Source: Bacillota bacterium (GTDB taxonomy: Bacteria > Bacillota > Limnochordia > Darwinibacteriales > Darwinibacteriaceae). From it: a stretch of 63,323 bases of DNA. The notes beneath the pieces were generated by a model that was given only the letters and a program-made list of their open reading frames with translations, did no database searches and was not told the origin of the DNA. This document shows, piece by piece, positions 63,200-63,323 of this stretch (position 1 is its first letter; each line of letters opens with the position of its first letter). Where the stretch lies: the NCBI GenBank assembly GCA_012838305.1, contig DUPN01000022.1:1-63323 (forward strand), given 5' to 3'. Made by a program: the position numbers and the translations under genes.

Positions 63200-63323
63200 A
63201 TGGCAAAGCAAAAGTTTGAAAGAACGAAACCCCACGTCAACGTGGGTACCGTAGGTCACGTTGACCATGGTAAGACCACTACAACTGCGGCAATCACCAT
63301 GCTGCTCGCCCGTGGCAACCAAA
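63200..63323 (+). CDS. tuf: Elongation factor Tu, 5' part
   Basis: The first 41 codons of EF-Tu, cut by the window end. The N-terminal segment [20 protein letters not shown] has the G1 GTP-binding motif [17 protein letters not shown] lies 11-14 bases upstream. The order sigH-tRNAs-tuf is the common clostridial one, and rpmG-secE-nusG would be expected next. Confidence 0.95.
   Translation, partial: MAKQKFERTKPHVNVGTVGHVDHGKTTTTAAITMLLARGNQ

Overview
The window reads as chromosomal DNA from an anaerobic, endospore-forming member of the Bacillota (Firmicutes). Supporting marks are SpoIIE, SpmA/SpmB and SigH, a CtsR-McsA-McsB-ClpC heat-shock operon, RadA-DisA, Mini-RNase III, ThyX, a cysS T-box leader, strong GGAGG ribosome sites with frequent GTG/TTG starts, and a complete lysine-to-butyrate fermentation cluster. 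Base composition looks a little above 50% GC. A deep clostridial or Limnochordia-like lineage is an inference. No transposase, prophage, CRISPR array or rRNA operon was seen.

Layout. 1-4.6 kb: tRNA-Ala, an Ldh2-type dehydrogenase, a DUF4342-like membrane protein and an OmpR-type two-component system. 4.6-8.4 kb: a GntR/YtrA-type regulator (apparent AUU start) with its ABC exporter, an Old Yellow Enzyme reductase and a DNA glycosylase. 8.4-13 kb: an unusual ROK-like protein and a metal-export neighbourhood (10TM exporter, decayed cutC, small ORFs, a GDT1/UPF0016 transporter). 13-19.3 kb: murB, an M23 lipoprotein, a secreted protein, a PfkB kinase, a tandem FMN-binding protein, a Cys-rich small protein, two-subunit L-serine dehydratase and tRNA-Asp. 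19.3-29.8 kb: an RseC-like protein, a NatAB-like ABC exporter, tRNA-Met, spoIIE-tilS-ftsH, htrA and birA. 29.8-34.7 kb: tRNA-Sec, selB, selA and spmAB. 34.8-45.3 kb: ctsR-mcsA-mcsB-clpC, radA-disA, a small conserved protein, carD, a PIN/TRAM protein and fused ispDF.

45.4-58.2 kb is the metabolic core, one co-directional run: kdd-kamB-kamC-kamD-kamE-kal-kce-atoD-atoA-kamA-thl-hbd-crt. KamA converts lysine to beta-lysine, KamDE makes 3,5-diaminohexanoate, Kdd oxidises it, Kce and Kal yield crotonyl-CoA plus acetoacetate, and AtoDA with thiolase return acetyl-CoA. Hbd and Crt link acetoacetyl-CoA to crotonyl-CoA. Butyryl-CoA dehydrogenase and its ETF are not in the window. KamB (P-loop) and KamC (MutS-like ATPase) are uncharacterised members of this operon and the best candidates for an undescribed activity.

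58.2-63.3 kb: T-box-controlled cysS, mrnC, thyX, rlmB, sigH, a tRNA-Thr/Tyr/fMet cluster, a small membrane protein and the 5' end of tuf, the usual clostridial sigH-to-tuf order.
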